A stretch of 64,000 bases of DNA from Nocardia speluncae NBRC 108251 (GCF_001613245.1 NZ_BDBZ01000016.1:62001-126000); one strand, 5' to 3'. Numbered from the stretch's first letter, positions 17,145-26,083 are shown. Numbers and translations: made by a program. The notes: generated by a model not told the origin, from the sequence alone.

Positions 17145-17517
17145 CGCCGTTCACCTCTCTGTTGAAGCTGGATCGGGCGTGGGTATGTTCCGCCTCGCAT
17201 ACTTTGCGGAGCAGCTTCGCCCTGTCGACCTCGGCTGTCTCTCGCATCTTGGTTTTACGAAACACCGTCAGCAAGATCACTCGTCGGCCCGGCGCAAGCC
17301 AATATGTCACACGCATTTCCAGCGGGTGCAGGTGGAAACGCAGTTCTCGCAATTTGTCACCGAGGTTTCGCGACCAGGGCTCTCCGAGTGTCTCCGCTTG
17401 CTCCGCCAGTATGCCGACATATGTATCGACACGACCGAAATCCCGGTCCGGTAGGGAACGGAGCCAGTCGGCGACTTCCGGCTCGATCTCGACCGCATAC
17501 AGCGACATGGTGTCCAT
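17137..17517 (-). CDS. HigB/RelE-like toxin (Gp49 family)
   Basis: About 126 residues from the ATG at 17517 (or 123 from the ATG at 17508, which has AGGATGG at good spacing). Features of the phage Gp49-like/HigB toxins are clear: EVADWLRSLP near the N-terminus, LGDKLRELRFHLHPLEMRVTYW, and VILLTVFRKTKM followed by a Glu/Arg helix (ETAEVDRAK). Members cut mRNA on the ribosome. It is the first gene of the toxin-antitoxin pair and its promoter region holds an inverted repeat. Local composition is less GC-rich than the neighbourhood, which fits a mobile module. Confidence 0.85.
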   Translation of the reverse strand: MDTMSLYAVEIEPEVADWLRSLPDRDFGRVDTYVGILAEQAETLGEPWSRNLGDKLRELRFHLHPLEMRVTYWLAPGRRVILLTVFRKTKMRETAEVDRAKLLRKVCEAEHTHARSSFNREVNGDG

Positions 17518-17520
17518 CCT

Positions 17521-17540
17521 ATATAGGAACAATCCTATAT
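17521..17540. promoter_or_regulatory. Inverted-repeat operator of the HigBA-like pair
   Basis: Arms ATATAGGA and TCCTATAT separated by ACAA lie a few bases upstream of the toxin start on the minus strand. The site is AT-rich in a GC-rich setting and would overlap the promoter or leader. It is the likely autoregulatory operator of the XRE antitoxin; binding is inferred. Confidence 0.65.
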
Positions 17541-18123
17541 GGCAATGCACCGTTGTGTCGGCGGAGTCATCTCTGGAGCTGGAGCTTTTCGTTCGGGAGG
17601 CGAGGCCGAGGGGATGATACGGAATCAGAGAACAGGTCACGCCAACGGCGTACCGACCCAGAGTGAGCCTGGATCGGTAATATCTCGCAGCTCACGAGGG
17701 GGTGGCGACGAGAACGACGCGTCAGGAAGAAGCTCCGTACAGCCGAGGTCGTACCTCGAAGTCGCCGCGATAGCCCTACCGTCCGATCGACCAGCTGGAT
17801 CATCAGCGCTGTGGATCCATGTGCACCTCCGGCCTGAACGGTTAGGCCGCGGATCCGTCGGCATCGGACCGCCACACCGGGTGATTCTTGGTGACTTGCC
17901 GGGTCTGGCAGTGATGCGCGGCCCGTTTCGCGTCGCGATCCCGTCGAGGCGATGACACGCTGCGCGGCCGCGCCGTCACCGGACAGATCCAGCTGTACGA
18001 CGCCGGGACGGTACGGAACCTGGTTACTCCTGTGTGGATCGTGGTCCGGATACCGGGCCACCCCGTCGCGCCCGGACACCCTGTGGGTGCGGGGGCGACG
18101 GGGAGCCCGATGTCCGCAGCACG
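17541..18123. other. Non-coding or decayed stretch
   Basis: About 580 bases with several short overlapping open frames on both strands, all Arg/Ser-rich and without recognisable domains. A minus-strand frame of about 170 codons spans much of it but has no family features. Most likely intergenic or the remains of a lost gene next to the toxin-antitoxin module. Confidence 0.45.
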
Positions 18124-18666
18124 TCAGCCGATGATGTCGGAGCAGGCGAAGGTGATGTCGAACTTCGCGGTGGCCGGGCCGGCCATCGGGTTCGCCATAT
18201 CGGGTGCGCTGATCCCCTCACCGGTGACGGTGTAGGTGTCACCGTCCTTGCTGACCTGCGCCGAACCGCCCGGCTGACCGTTGCCGTAACCGACGGCGTA
18301 CGGCATTCCGTCGGACCCGCCCTGGCTGCCCGCGATCGCCACGGCCTGCACTGTGGTGTCGTCGACGATGCTCGCGCTGACACTCAACTGGCCGTACTGT
18401 TCGTTGGCGGTATCGGTGAGCGCCAGCGCCAGCGTGTTGCCCTCCTTCGCGCAGGTGGTGTCGAAATCGGCGGTGAGGGCCTTCCCGTCGACCAGAGCCT
18501 TCGAATCCCCGCCGGCTTCGCCTGCCGGGGCGGCGGACTCCGTGGCCGGGGCATCGGCGACCGTGGTGGCCGTACTGCTCGCGGCATCGTCACCGCAGGC
18601 GGAGGTCAGCGCGATGGTGGAGGCGGCGAGGACGGCGGCGCCGATACGGAAGAGCATGGTGTTCAT
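18124..18666 (-). CDS. LpqH-family (19 kDa antigen) lipoprotein
   Basis: A 180-residue lipoprotein with a signal peptide ending in the lipobox LTSAC (Cys about residue 24), a Ser/Thr/Ala-rich linker, and a beta-rich domain. The second half carries DGKALTADFDTTC, VGYGNGQPGGSAQVSKDGDTYTVTG and ISAPDMANPM before FDITFAC, closely following the mycobacterial 19 kDa lipoprotein LpqH, including two conserved cysteines. LpqH proteins are surface-exposed TLR2 ligands; the physiological role is unclear. Transcribed alone, divergent from the next operon. Confidence 0.88.
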   Translation of the reverse strand: MNTMLFRIGAAVLAASTIALTSACGDDAASSTATTVADAPATESAAPAGEAGGDSKALVDGKALTADFDTTCAKEGNTLALALTDTANEQYGQLSVSASIVDDTTVQAVAIAGSQGGSDGMPYAVGYGNGQPGGSAQVSKDGDTYTVTGEGISAPDMANPMAGPATAKFDITFACSDIIG

Positions 18667-18794
18667 GGTGGATCCTGTTCTCTCGGTGTCGCGGCTCGAT
18701 CGGCCGCCCGAGAGCAAAGTTAGGAACCCGCGCTCACCTACCGATCCCAACTTTCGCCGCCGCGCACCGCCCTGAACTCCGATAACCTGGGCTC

Positions 18795-20339
18795 ATGCGA
18801 CGACCGCGGGCCATGGTGCTCGATGAGGTGTGGCGCGGTCTCGAGGGTGTGCAGGCGTTGAGCGGGCCCCAGGGCGGGCCGCTGCGCCGCACCGTGAAAC
18901 TGATACTGGACCCGCTCGTGATCCGGCCGGTCCAGTATCCGAGCTGCGCGGGCGCGGTCCTGTCCGCCGACGGAGCGGCCCTGCTGGCGGCCCGGATCCA
19001 CGACCACGCCGATACGCTGCGGGCAGCGGCTGCCTGGTTCACGCTCCTCAAACAGGTCCGGCGTGAGCTGCGGATTACCGAGGGCAACGCCCAAGACCTG
19101 TACTTCCAGCGCAGTTTCGAACTCGCCGCCACCCGCGGCCGTCCCGACCCGCAGCGCGACCGGTTACGCGCCGAGGCCGTGCTGCGGGAGGTCCACGGCT
19201 TCACCGCCGGTCGAACCACCCAGGCGTTGAAGGACCATCTCACCGATCCCGTGCGGGCCGCCGAACTGGACCGGCTGCTGGAAGCGGCATGGGCCGGCCG
19301 GCCGGCGCCGCCGCCGGTCGCGCCTGAATACAGCGGCGAACTACGGCAACTCCTGGAGTTCGCGGTCGCGACCCGGTTGGAAGGCGATACTGCACCCGGA
19401 CGGCTGTTGTGGCAACGGCTGATCGATACGCGCACCGGAACGCATACGGGTATCGAGTTGTGGCTGGAGAGCGGTGATCGCTCGGCGGTGGGCGCGGGCG
19501 GCGCGGCACGCGAGAACACTCGGGTCGGCTCTGTTACCGAGCCGACCGCTGCACCCGTGCAGCGCATCGGCGTGCGTGAGTCGGGCGTGCGTGAGTCGGG
19601 CGTGCGTGAGTCGGGCGTGCGTGAGTCGGGCCGAGTGGGCAGGGCTGCCGTCGCATCCGATTCGCGGTATGACGCGAATGTGCTCGGGCTCACCGAAAAC
19701 CCTGTTCCGTGCCGTCCCGAGCTGGGTTCGTCGGCCTCGACCGCGGCGCTGGGCCTGCCGTTCGACCGCACCGTTTACGAGCGGGTATTCACGGTCCTCC
19801 AGGTGTCGACCGAACGCGCCGACCTGCCACCGATTCCCGAACTGGTGACCGCCGAGATCACCAGAAGCTGCGCGCCCTGGGCACTGCTCGGCGAATCCTT
19901 GCGGGTCACCGCCGCGATGGGCGTGGAGCTGGCGCTCGGGCTGACACCGATCACCACATCGGCGGGCCCGCAGTCCTCGGCGGGCGGGGTACCGGAAACG
20001 GCCGCCCACCGCCTGATCAACAGTCGGTGGCAGCGGGAGGCCTACGTCCTACAGGCGCGGCGGCTGGCGATCCACCCCGTCACCGGCGACGGTGATCCAC
20101 TCGCCGCGATCGCGGCCGAACTGCGTACCCCGTGGCGGCCCTACCTGCGGAGGCTGTGGGTTCGGTTGCACGGGCGCGATGTGCGGGAACTGCCGGTCGC
20201 CGAGCCGGACGAACTCTGGGACCTGCTGGACGGAATCGCCCGGTCGGTGGTGCTCGATCACCGCACCCGTGTCCGCAAGGTTCTGAGCACGCAGGCGTCC
20301 GGATCCGGCTCGGCGATGGCCGAATCGAGGGCTGTCTGA
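18795..20339 (+). CDS. Unrecognised protein, first gene of the TPR-CHAT operon
   Basis: A 514-residue cytosolic-looking protein that I do not recognise. Residues 1-165 are helical with basic patches; residues about 255-285 contain four copies of GVRES encoded by a perfect 15-base tandem repeat; residues 300-505 are again mostly helical with several conserved-looking Trp/Arg segments (AHRLINSRWQREAYVLQARRL, PYLRRLWVRLHG). There is no signal peptide or membrane span. It is the first of four genes with stop/start overlaps or tiny gaps. It may be a sensor or target of the CHAT protease encoded last; that is inference from the operon alone. Confidence 0.8.
   Translation: MRRPRAMVLDEVWRGLEGVQALSGPQGGPLRRTVKLILDPLVIRPVQYPSCAGAVLSADGAALLAARIHDHADTLRAAAAWFTLLKQVRRELRITEGNAQDLYFQRSFELAATRGRPDPQRDRLRAEAVLREVHGFTAGRTTQALKDHLTDPVRAAELDRLLEAAWAGRPAPPPVAPEYSGELRQLLEFAVATRLEGDTAPGRLLWQRLIDTRTGTHTGIELWLESGDRSAVGAGGAARENTRVGSVTEPTAAPVQRIGVRESGVRESGVRESGVRESGRVGRAAVASDSRYDANVLGLTENPVPCRPELGSSASTAALGLPFDRTVYERVFTVLQVSTERADLPPIPELVTAEITRSCAPWALLGESLRVTAAMGVELALGLTPITTSAGPQSSAGGVPETAAHRLINSRWQREAYVLQARRLAIHPVTGDGDPLAAIAAELRTPWRPYLRRLWVRLHGRDVRELPVAEPDELWDLLDGIARSVVLDHRTRVRKVLSTQASGSGSAMAESRAV
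19569..19628 (+). repeat. Perfect 15-base tandem repeat, four copies
   Basis: GGCGTGCGTGAGTCG is repeated four times head to tail without mismatch, encoding four GVRES pentapeptides inside the first gene of the TPR-CHAT operon. The unit length keeps the frame. Perfect identity suggests recent slippage expansion, so copy number may vary between strains. Confidence 0.95.
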
Positions 20340-21520
20340 TGGTCGATATGGTGCGTATCCGGCGATCAGCACCGGATTTGTGGCTCATCGGCCCACCCGC
20401 AGCTCCCGGCACGGCCGATTCCGAACCGGGCGTCGATACGGCGGTCCTCGAGGTCGCGGGCGGTCATCTCACCTGGAGCCTGACGGCGGGGCAGCGAGTT
20501 CCGGCGGCGACCCTGCACGATCTCGACACCGCGCAGGAATGGCTGTGGGCGCTCTACGGCGCCGAGGTCGCACTCGCCGCCGACGCGTACACCGAGCCGG
20601 TCGATAGTGCTGCCGGGCCCGGAAACCCCGATCTCGCGTCGGCGGTTCGCCGGCTCGCCTACGCCCACTGGGCGGCGCACTGGTGGCCTGCCTCGACCGT
20701 CGACGATATCGCCGCACTGGACCCGGCACTGCTGGGCAGCGAGATAGCCGAGCTGACGGAGTTCTGCGAAAGTGTGGTCGACGGCGCGGACTCTGCGCCG
20801 GTCACCGGCATCGAAGAGATTTCTGCCGGCCGCACCGGCGATCGAGACATCGGCTGGGACACGGGAGCAGGCGAGTGGGCCACAGGACGTGCCGACGAGT
20901 ACGCACTTGCCGCAGGGCCGAACCCATCCACCCGGGGGGCGGACCTCGTGCTCGAGCGCGGTACGGGCGGCTGGGATTGGCGGTATTGCCCGGCCGGCGT
21001 GGTCGATGCGTCCGAGCGTGCCGTGTCGTGGGAGTTGTTCCGGGCGGCGAGCAGCACAGTTGTCCGGGTGCGCGCGGTCGCCGCCGCCGGAGTCCCGGCG
21101 GATCTGCCCGGCTACCTGCGACCCCACGCCCTGATTCATACGCCGGCCGGATTCCTCGACATCGCCTTGGAATTCAGCGGTGACGCCTGGTCGGGCGAGG
21201 CCGCGGAACCGGCGGATTCGGTGCGGGGCATCGAGATCTATGTGCCGGGTGTGGGGCCCAGCGCGCCGGCCGGTGCTGCCGCGCACCGAATTCCGGATGC
21301 GGCAGCCGATGCGGAGCAGCGACGGAGGGTGCGGGAGCTGGCGCGCACCAGGCTCCGGCTGGCCGCGACCTGGTCCGGGGCGGTTTCGCCCGGCGCCGCC
21401 GGACACCCCGCAACTGGTGAATCCGGCTACTCCGCCGCGCCGCCGACCGTTCACCCGCTCGCCGATATCGCGCCGCTGGAATCGGAAATAGCTGCGGCAG
21501 TGGAGGATTCGGATTTCTGA
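20339..21520 (+). CDS. Unrecognised protein, second gene of the TPR-CHAT operon
   Basis: A 393-residue protein whose ATG overlaps the TGA of the preceding gene by one base. The first 40 residues look like a small beta unit (MVRIRRSAPDLWLIGPP), followed by Trp-rich helices (YAHWAAHWWPAS), an acidic middle, and a beta-rich region about 205-305 (GTGGWDWRYCPAGVVDASERAVSW, SSTVVRVRAVAAAG, FLDIALEFSGDAW). No catalytic motif or membrane segment is seen and no family comes to mind. The operon position ties its role to the TPR and CHAT proteins downstream. Confidence 0.8.
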   Translation: MVDMVRIRRSAPDLWLIGPPAAPGTADSEPGVDTAVLEVAGGHLTWSLTAGQRVPAATLHDLDTAQEWLWALYGAEVALAADAYTEPVDSAAGPGNPDLASAVRRLAYAHWAAHWWPASTVDDIAALDPALLGSEIAELTEFCESVVDGADSAPVTGIEEISAGRTGDRDIGWDTGAGEWATGRADEYALAAGPNPSTRGADLVLERGTGGWDWRYCPAGVVDASERAVSWELFRAASSTVVRVRAVAAAGVPADLPGYLRPHALIHTPAGFLDIALEFSGDAWSGEAAEPADSVRGIEIYVPGVGPSAPAGAAAHRIPDAAADAEQRRRVRELARTRLRLAATWSGAVSPGAAGHPATGESGYSAAPPTVHPLADIAPLESEIAAAVEDSDF

Positions 21521-21521
21521 G

Positions 21522-23036
21522 ATGAGCGGAACCGAGAATCAGCCGCCCGGCCTGGAACTCCTGTACGAGGGTGCCGCCGCGCACGAGCGCGGCGATCTCA
21601 CCGAGGCGCTGCGCATTTTCGAGCACGCCGTGGACACCACTACCGACGGTGTCCGGACCAGCGCTCTTGTCAACGTCGCCAGTATGTACGACGAACTCGG
21701 CGACCACGAGGGCGCCGTGGCCCGATACCGGGCAGCGCTCGGCGAGATCCCCGGTGATGCCGTCGAGAAGCGGGCCTCTGCACTGATCAACTATTCGCAG
21801 GCCCTGCAACACCTCGGCGCCCTGGACGAGGCGCAGGAAGCGCTGGAACAAGCCCGCACGCTGCTCGCCGACGCGGACGAGCTCGGCGTCCTGCGCGTAT
21901 CGTGCCTGATCTCATTGGGCGCGGTGGCGACCCACCGCGCCCAATGGAGCCGTGCGATCGATATCGCCACCGAATCCCTGAACGCCGCGCTTCGGTTCGC
22001 TCCCGAGCTGGCCGGTTATCCGTTGATGAACCTGGCCGGCACCTACTTCGAAACCGGCCGCCGCGATCTCGGCGTGGATTTCGCGCGGCAGGCACTGACG
22101 GCGTTCACCGAGGCCGGAAACCACAGCGCCCTCGCCGACACCCAGCAGAACCTGGCCCAGATATTCCTGCGCCTGGACCGGCTCGACGAGGCCGAGGAAT
22201 TCGCCGAGGCCAGCCAGCGATATTACGAGCGGACCGGACAGGCGCACCGGGCGGGAATCGGCTGGAAGATCCGCGGTTTCCTCGCCGAACGCCGCGGCGA
22301 CCTCGACCGCGCGCAGGAATGGTATCGACGCAGTCTCGACCATTTCCAGGCCACCGGTGCGATGCTCGACGTTGCCGCGCTGCAATGCCGTTTGGCGACC
22401 ATCGAATTCGCGTACGGCAGGGTCGGTGCGGGACAACTTCTCCTGGACGGCTCCTTCGCCATCTATGCGGAGCGCGGACTCGGTGCCGAATGCGCCAAAC
22501 TCGACTACTGGCATGCGGTGCTGCTGGAGATGGTGATCGACGATTTGGAAGAACCGGCCCCGGAGCTGGCGGTTCTCGGGCGGGATCTGTCGGTTACGGC
22601 CGCGATCGCCATCGACGCCGTCCGCTACACCTTGCCGAGCGGGAGCCGGCGCGAACAATGGCACCGGGAAGTAGCGGAACCCGCGATGCGTCTGGCGTTC
22701 CGCTTCGCCCAGCTCTGCCAGGACGGTTCGCTGCTCGCCGATCTGATCGAAACACGTTGTGCAGGAACCACATTGGATATCGATCGGGCGCAGCCCGTCG
22801 AAGGTCCGCAGTTCCCGCTGGACACCCCGGATCCGCCCGCCGCCACGGAATTGCCCGGACCCTTGCAGTTGGGTGCCGCACTGGCCCAGGTAGCCGCATC
22901 CGCGGGCCTGCCTGTCGCGCCGCCGCCGCGGCTCCTGGTCGAACCCGGCGCCCGGATCGCGCTCGCCGACTATATCGAGGCGGCCGAACACCGCTACGGC
23001 GGCCGATTCCGGGAGGATCGGGTGATCCCGGCATGA
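21522..23036 (+). CDS. Tetratricopeptide-repeat protein
   Basis: A 504-residue protein with about eight TPR-like helical hairpins over residues 5-305. Clear units include GAAAHERGDLTEALRIFEHAV, YDELGDHEGAVARYRAAL, HLGALDEAQEALEQA and FLAERRGDLDRAQEWYRRSL. The C-terminal 200 residues are not repeats. TPR arrays bind protein partners; paired with a CHAT protease they typically act as the sensing or regulatory subunit. It starts one base after the stop of the preceding gene and is followed by the CHAT gene after about 123 bases. Confidence 0.92.
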   Translation: MSGTENQPPGLELLYEGAAAHERGDLTEALRIFEHAVDTTTDGVRTSALVNVASMYDELGDHEGAVARYRAALGEIPGDAVEKRASALINYSQALQHLGALDEAQEALEQARTLLADADELGVLRVSCLISLGAVATHRAQWSRAIDIATESLNAALRFAPELAGYPLMNLAGTYFETGRRDLGVDFARQALTAFTEAGNHSALADTQQNLAQIFLRLDRLDEAEEFAEASQRYYERTGQAHRAGIGWKIRGFLAERRGDLDRAQEWYRRSLDHFQATGAMLDVAALQCRLATIEFAYGRVGAGQLLLDGSFAIYAERGLGAECAKLDYWHAVLLEMVIDDLEEPAPELAVLGRDLSVTAAIAIDAVRYTLPSGSRREQWHREVAEPAMRLAFRFAQLCQDGSLLADLIETRCAGTTLDIDRAQPVEGPQFPLDTPDPPAATELPGPLQLGAALAQVAASAGLPVAPPPRLLVEPGARIALADYIEAAEHRYGGRFREDRVIPA

Positions 23037-23159
23037 AAAAAGGACACGGCCGGCACGGTGAACCCCGCGGCGGCGATTGCCGAGCACACCACAGCGATCG
23101 TGGGGAGGCACTACGGCGGGGCAGCGGCCGATACGGCCACGCGGCGGGCGGAGGATCCG

Positions 23160-24416
23160 ATGAGTGACCGGCCGACCGTGGTGGTCCGGATGGCCGATGC
23201 GGGCGATGTCTACATGTCCTGGCGGTGGACAGACGGATCGGCGCTGCCGGGCGTGGCCGTGCTGCCCGGCGACGATATCGACGCGGCCGTCCGCAACCTG
23301 TCCGCGGCGCTGCCCGCCCCCGAAGTAGCCGGTGGTCTCGAGAAAGCGCTCACCGCCGGGGCGTTCGCCGCGCCCGGTACCGAGTACGAGCTTGCCCGCG
23401 ATCTGTCCCGCGCGCTGCTGCCCTACGATCTGGCCGCCCGCTTGTACGAGCTGTATCAGCGTGGTGTGCGCCCGCATATCCGGTTACAGCCCTCGCCGCG
23501 GGTCGCGCAGGTGCCGTGGGAGATCATCGCCCCGGCCCCGGACGTCCGTTTGATCGATATCGCCGATATCAGCCTGCTCGTCCCGGCCGGAATCGTGCAC
23601 GCACCGGTGCGGGTGCCGCGGTCGTGGCCGTCCTCGCGTGACCTGCCGGTGGTCGCGGTACTCGACCCCCGGGTTCCCGGGTTCCGCGCCGATTCCGCTC
23701 TCGGTTCGGTCCTGGGCCGGATGGACCGGCCGACACCGCTCACCGCCCGCATCGCCGACCACCTCGCCGCCGGCCGGTTGCGCCCCCTCGCCTCCGGGCC
23801 GTCGGCCGTTTTCCGCCGCACCGACCTCGACCGCACCTGGCTTTCCGAAACTCTGCGCGCCGGCGCGTCCCGGTTGATCTACGTCGGGCATGTCACCGCC
23901 GCGTCCCCGGAATCGGGGCAGAGCGAGAACACCGAACTGCACCTGGCCTGTTCCGCCGAGGCCGTGGGTTTCGCCGAACCGCAACGCGACCACCGCCCGC
24001 TTTCGGCGAAGGACCTCCTGCTCGGCACCTACACCTTGGAACCGGATCCCGTTGCCGGCAACGAACTCTGGCCGATACCCGCCCGGGTCGCTCTGATCGC
24101 CTGCGAAAGTGGCGGCGACCTGCGTTTCACCGAAGCGCTCGGTTTGATCGCCGCCATGGTCACCGGCGGGGCGGAACTGGTCACCGCCACCCGCTGGCCC
24201 CTCCCGACCGACCTCGCCTTCCAGCGCTTCGGCGCTGCCCCTCGAGCCGCTCCGCTTCAGGACACGATCTGCGCCGTGGACTCGGCCCACGACACCGCGG
24301 ATCCGGTCCCCGCGCTCACCGCCTGGCAGCGCGAGAGGTTACAGCTCTGGCGTTCGACGGGTGCCCTCGAATACTCGCCCCTGTTGTGGTCATCCTTCGC
24401 GACCTTCACCACCTGA
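23160..24416 (+). CDS. CHAT-domain (caspase-fold) protease
   Basis: A 418-residue protein with a C-terminal CHAT domain (about residues 120-410). The caspase-like dyad is visible: the His in RLIYVGHVTAAS and the Cys in VALIACESGGDLRFTEALGL, with the typical following VTATRWPLPTD. An N-terminal region of about 120 residues includes PRVAQVPWEIIAP, the usual strand near CHAT domains. CHAT proteases paired with TPR proteins (for example the type III-E CRISPR Craspase) cleave specific proteins when activated. I chose the ATG at 23160 because of its GGAGG; a GTG at 23058 would add 34 residues. Confidence 0.92.
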   Translation: MSDRPTVVVRMADAGDVYMSWRWTDGSALPGVAVLPGDDIDAAVRNLSAALPAPEVAGGLEKALTAGAFAAPGTEYELARDLSRALLPYDLAARLYELYQRGVRPHIRLQPSPRVAQVPWEIIAPAPDVRLIDIADISLLVPAGIVHAPVRVPRSWPSSRDLPVVAVLDPRVPGFRADSALGSVLGRMDRPTPLTARIADHLAAGRLRPLASGPSAVFRRTDLDRTWLSETLRAGASRLIYVGHVTAASPESGQSENTELHLACSAEAVGFAEPQRDHRPLSAKDLLLGTYTLEPDPVAGNELWPIPARVALIACESGGDLRFTEALGLIAAMVTGGAELVTATRWPLPTDLAFQRFGAAPRAAPLQDTICAVDSAHDTADPVPALTAWQRERLQLWRSTGALEYSPLLWSSFATFTT

Positions 24417-24444
24417 CAGCCGGTCGGGTGAGCCGGCCGGACGG

Positions 24445-24473
24445 GGCCGCCGGGAGCATTGCCCTCGGCGGCC
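24445..24473. terminator. Bidirectional hairpin between convergent genes
   Basis: A perfect 8-base stem (GGCCGCCG / CGGCGGCC) around a 13-base loop lies between the convergent CHAT gene and the oxidoreductase gene. No T-run follows, as is usual in GC-rich actinobacteria. A terminator role is inferred from position. Confidence 0.5.
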
Positions 24474-24556
24474 GCAGGATCTGTCGCGCCGGTAGGCCCT
24501 TCGTCCGGTGGCCGCGAGTGGGCACCGGAGGTAGCCGGCGATCGGTGCCGGCCGGC

Positions 24557-25465
24557 TCAGGGCTGTAGGACATACCGGCCGCGGATACCGCCCTGCGCGA
24601 CCGCCCGGTGGGCGTCGGCGACTCGGTCCAGCGGGACGACGGAATGAACACGTGCCGGAAGCCGTCCGGTCGCCGTATCCTGCAGCAACCCGGCCAGCCG
24701 TTCGCCGTCGGGGCGCACCGATACCGCGCGCACGGTGATGCCGCGCTCGGCGACCGGTTCGCCACCCGGCCGGACACCGACCAGCAGACCGCCGTCGCGG
24801 ACCAGGGGCACAGCTTTCTCCTGGAAGACAGCGGTATCGGCCACCGCATCCCAGCCCGGTATCGCCGTTGCCGTGAAATCCGCCCCGAGGCCGCGGACGA
24901 ACTCCTCGTCCCGTGGCCGGGCCAGTCCGGTGACCTTCCAGCCGCGGTCCTGCGCCAGCGTGACCACATACCCGCCGACCGCGCCCGCCGCCCCGGTCAC
25001 CAGCAGGCTGCGCTCGCGGCCCTCGCCGAGCAGATCCACCAGCTGCGCCGCGGTCAGGCCGTTGAGCGGGACCGTTGCCGCCGCCGTCAGCTCGAGTTCG
25101 TCGGGCACGACCGCGATATCGGCCGCCGGCACGACCAGTTGTTCGGCGTAGGTGCCGAAATCGCGATCGAATCCGTCGACCGTGCCCGCGACCCGGCTGC
25201 CGACAGCTATGTCCACATCCGGGCCGACGGCCTCGACGATGCCTGCGAAATCGGTGCCCAGGCCGGTGTGGCCGGGCTGGGTGATGAACCCCAGCTGATG
25301 GAAGACGCCGGCGGTGGTCGCGAGATCCACGGGATTGACGGAGGTACCGGCGATCGCGACCCGAACCCGGCCCGGTCCCGGTTCCACGACGGGAACGTCG
25401 ATGAATTCGATCGAATCGGGACCACCCGGAGTGCGGACGACTGCGGTGCGGAATGTGGCGGACAT
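24557..25465 (-). CDS. NADPH:quinone-type zinc-less oxidoreductase (MDR superfamily)
   Basis: A 302-residue medium-chain dehydrogenase/reductase. The N-terminal GroES-like domain has GRVRVAIAGTSVNPVDLATTAG, and the Rossmann domain has LLVTGAAGAVGGYVVTLAQ (about residue 145) with ATVPLNGLTAAQLV before it. The structural-zinc cysteines are absent, as in quinone oxidoreductases/zeta-crystallins. The substrate is unknown. It is divergent from an HxlR regulator with a dyad-rich promoter, a common pairing in which an electrophile- or redox-responsive regulator controls the reductase. ATG at 25465 with AGGAG upstream. Confidence 0.9.
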   Translation of the reverse strand: MSATFRTAVVRTPGGPDSIEFIDVPVVEPGPGRVRVAIAGTSVNPVDLATTAGVFHQLGFITQPGHTGLGTDFAGIVEAVGPDVDIAVGSRVAGTVDGFDRDFGTYAEQLVVPAADIAVVPDELELTAAATVPLNGLTAAQLVDLLGEGRERSLLVTGAAGAVGGYVVTLAQDRGWKVTGLARPRDEEFVRGLGADFTATAIPGWDAVADTAVFQEKAVPLVRDGGLLVGVRPGGEPVAERGITVRAVSVRPDGERLAGLLQDTATGRLPARVHSVVPLDRVADAHRAVAQGGIRGRYVLQP

Positions 25466-25496
25466 TGCGTCTCCTCTGGATTGATCGGTGTTGTTA

Positions 25497-25521
25497 CTCC
25501 AGAATGGAGAGGTAACTCTCC
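25497..25521. promoter_or_regulatory. Overlapping dyads, probable HxlR operator
   Basis: Two overlapping inverted repeats lie between the divergent oxidoreductase and HxlR genes: CTCCA-GAA-TGGAG (25497-25509) and GGAGAG-GTAA-CTCTCC (25506-25521). Further ACTCC/GGAGT motifs follow near 25535. The arrangement suits binding of a dimeric HxlR protein that controls both genes. Confidence 0.6.
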
Positions 25522-25578
25522 AGTAGGAAGTAGGCACTCCGAAGTGCGTAACTCACCGGCAAGTAGGAAGGTGTGGTC

Positions 25579-26043
25579 ATGGCGACGATGACGGCGGCCC
25601 AGCAGCGGGCCCAGCAGAAGGCCGTTTACGACGCATTCTTCGCGGACTGCCCGAGCCGGCAGCTACTCGAACGGATCTCCGGCAAATGGGTGGCGCTGGT
25701 GCTCGCGGCACTCGGCAGCGACGGCCCCCACCCGGCGGGACAGTGCGCAGGCGAACCCCGGGCCATGCGATACTCCGAATTGTCCCGGCGGCTGGCCGGC
25801 GTCAGCCAGAAGATGCTCACCCAGACACTGCGCTCCCTGGAACGCGACGGCCTGGTGACCCGCACGGTGACCCCGACCGTGCCGGTCACCGTCACCTACG
25901 AGCTGACCGATCTGGGCCTCTCACTGCACCAGGTGATCCGCGGTATCAAGGTGTGGGCAGAAGCCCATATGGACGAGGTTCAGGACCACCGGGTCCGGTT
26001 CGACAGCGAATCCCCCGAACTCGCAGGGGCGCCCGCTAGATGA
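25579..26043 (+). CDS. HxlR-family transcriptional regulator
   Basis: A 154-residue winged-helix protein of the HxlR (MarR-like) family: CPSRQLLERISGKWVALVLAALG (helix 2 with the conserved GKW), MRYSELSRRLAGVSQKMLTQTLRSLERDGLVTR (recognition helix and wing) and VTYELTDLGLSL near the end. An N-terminal Cys (FADCPS) is at the position used for redox sensing in some relatives. The ATG at 25579 fits the AGGAAGG upstream better than the GTG at 25573. It likely controls the divergent quinone oxidoreductase. Confidence 0.93.
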   Translation: MATMTAAQQRAQQKAVYDAFFADCPSRQLLERISGKWVALVLAALGSDGPHPAGQCAGEPRAMRYSELSRRLAGVSQKMLTQTLRSLERDGLVTRTVTPTVPVTVTYELTDLGLSLHQVIRGIKVWAEAHMDEVQDHRVRFDSESPELAGAPAR

Positions 26044-26083
26044 TCGCCGGCCGGGACGCCCGTGCGGCAAGGCTCGGCGGCTG

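Noticed and set aside
17567..18079. Minus-strand frame of about 170 codons
   Set aside because: No recognisable motif, Arg-rich, and overlapped by equally long frames on the other strand; treated as non-coding.
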